From: an uncultured Bacteroidota bacterium
Lineage (GTDB): Bacteria > Bacteroidota > Bacteroidia > Bacteroidales > P3
Assembly (NCBI GenBank): GCA_900546465.1
Contig: URCX01000128.1
Coordinates: 1 to 5,546 of the forward strand
Direction: 5' to 3'
DNA: 5,546 nt
A model generated the notes under the pieces. That model saw only the letters and a program-made list of their open reading frames with translations. It searched no databases and was not told the DNA's origin. This document shows, one piece after another, positions 4,960 through 5,546 of this stretch (positions within the stretch are counted from its first letter, which is position 1; each line of letters begins with the position of its first letter). Made by a program: the position numbers and the translations under genes.

Positions 4960-5546
4960 TTAATGAATCGTATTAAAAGTCTCCACATCTTTATTCAAAT
5001 CAAGATGCGGCAGAGTTTTGAACACCTTATACACCAAATCGCTTTTAGGGGCTATTATAACCCAACAAGTGAGGAATATAATCATGAAATCGACATAAAG
5101 AGAGCGATTGTTATAGTACCATTTTTCAAGTTCGCCTTTTTGAGGTTGCACATATAAGCGAGCAAACTCAACCGGATCTTTTGGAAATATAATATTCTTC
5201 ATCGCGGAAGATGACGGAACCAATACCGGATAACCCGGGCTTTACCTTAGAAATACATTCTTTTACATCGTCAGAATATAAATCAAAGGTATTTTTTACC
5301 AAAGGTCTTGGTCCGATTATACTCATATTTCCAATGAGTATATTGATTAACTGTGGCAATTCATTGATTTTTGTTTTTCGTAGGAATTTACCCATAGGCA
5401 AAACCCTCGGGTCATTACGAGTTGTTATTGTTCCGGTTCCTATATTGGGAGAGTTCTTCAACATTGTTGCAAATTTCCAAATATAGAAAGGCTTTCCACC
5501 TTTACCGATACGTTCTTGAAAATAAAAGACATAATGCTCACCCGTA
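4960..5546 (-). pseudogene. Sugar transferase (polyprenyl-phosphate phosphoglycosyl transferase), frameshifted, 5' end outside window
   Basis: This is a monotopic phosphoglycosyl transferase of the bacterial sugar transferase family (WcaJ/PglC type). Such enzymes start polysaccharide repeat-unit synthesis by moving a sugar phosphate onto undecaprenyl phosphate at the inner membrane. Visible in order are YFQERIGKGGKPFYIWKFATM, KINELPQLINILIGNMSIIGPRP and KPGLSGIGSVIFRDEEYYIS. The frame then hits TGA at 5168-5170. The expected continuation, KDPVEFARLY...ELEKWYYNN...FLTCWVIIAPKSDLVYKVFKTLP, is in another frame and ends at 4960. Removing one base in the A-run at 5179-5182 (minus strand) joins the parts into about 194 family-like residues. 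The membrane-anchoring N-terminus (roughly 30-40 residues) lies beyond the window. The usual catalytic Asp-Glu dyad reads Asn-Glu here, a variant I believe occurs in Bacteroides relatives. It could be a true pseudogene, a phase-variable tract or a sequencing error. It is probably the last gene of a capsule operon. Confidence 0.85.

Noticed and set aside
4960..5223. Separate small membrane protein of 87 residues
   Set aside because: From about residue 15 its sequence is the expected C-terminal part of the sugar transferase, so it is the second half of a frameshifted gene rather than its own gene.

Overview
The window looks like a chromosomal stretch from a Bacteroidales bacterium (Bacteroides or a close relative). 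Three genes have the same upstream hexamer-like box, TATCTTTG, which fits the Bacteroidetes -7 consensus TAnnTTTG. The proteins (DUF4143 ATPase, COG1672-like ATPase, WcaJ-type sugar transferase) are typical of that group. Base composition is moderately AT-rich. No rRNA, tRNA or CRISPR array was seen, and I found no transposase.

Layout: the last 27 codons of a plus-strand gene end at 85, followed by a convergent, probably bidirectional terminator (125-154). Everything after that is on the minus strand. Reading in the direction of transcription (right to left) there are four units. (1) The 3' end of a sugar-transferase gene (4960-5546), cut by the window edge and carrying an apparent frameshift, is followed by a strong terminator (4872-4920). 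This is probably the last gene of a capsule or exopolysaccharide operon. (2) A two-gene operon has its own -7 box: an ABC/OLD-like AAA ATPase (3626-4738) overlaps by 4 nt a DUF4276 TOPRIM-like protein (2928-3629), and a terminator follows (2859-2904). (3) A single AAA ATPase gene with a C-terminal winged helix (1627-2754) has its own promoter. (4) A single DUF4143 AAA ATPase gene (215-1468) has its own promoter, behind a large inverted repeat (1514-1580).

The most interesting parts are as follows. The ATPase + DUF4276 pair has the architecture of known two-gene phage-defence systems (OLD/Gabija/PARIS-like: an ABC-type ATPase with a TOPRIM-type effector), but it is not one of those I can name. 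This two-gene cassette is bracketed by identical 28-bp direct repeats (2813-2840 and 4817-4844) that lie within related promoter regions. A nested inverted repeat sits just upstream of the DUF4143 ATPase. Together the three NTPase units look like an accessory, possibly defence-related, island next to a polysaccharide locus. The defence role is inference from domain pairing and context, not demonstrated by the sequence.
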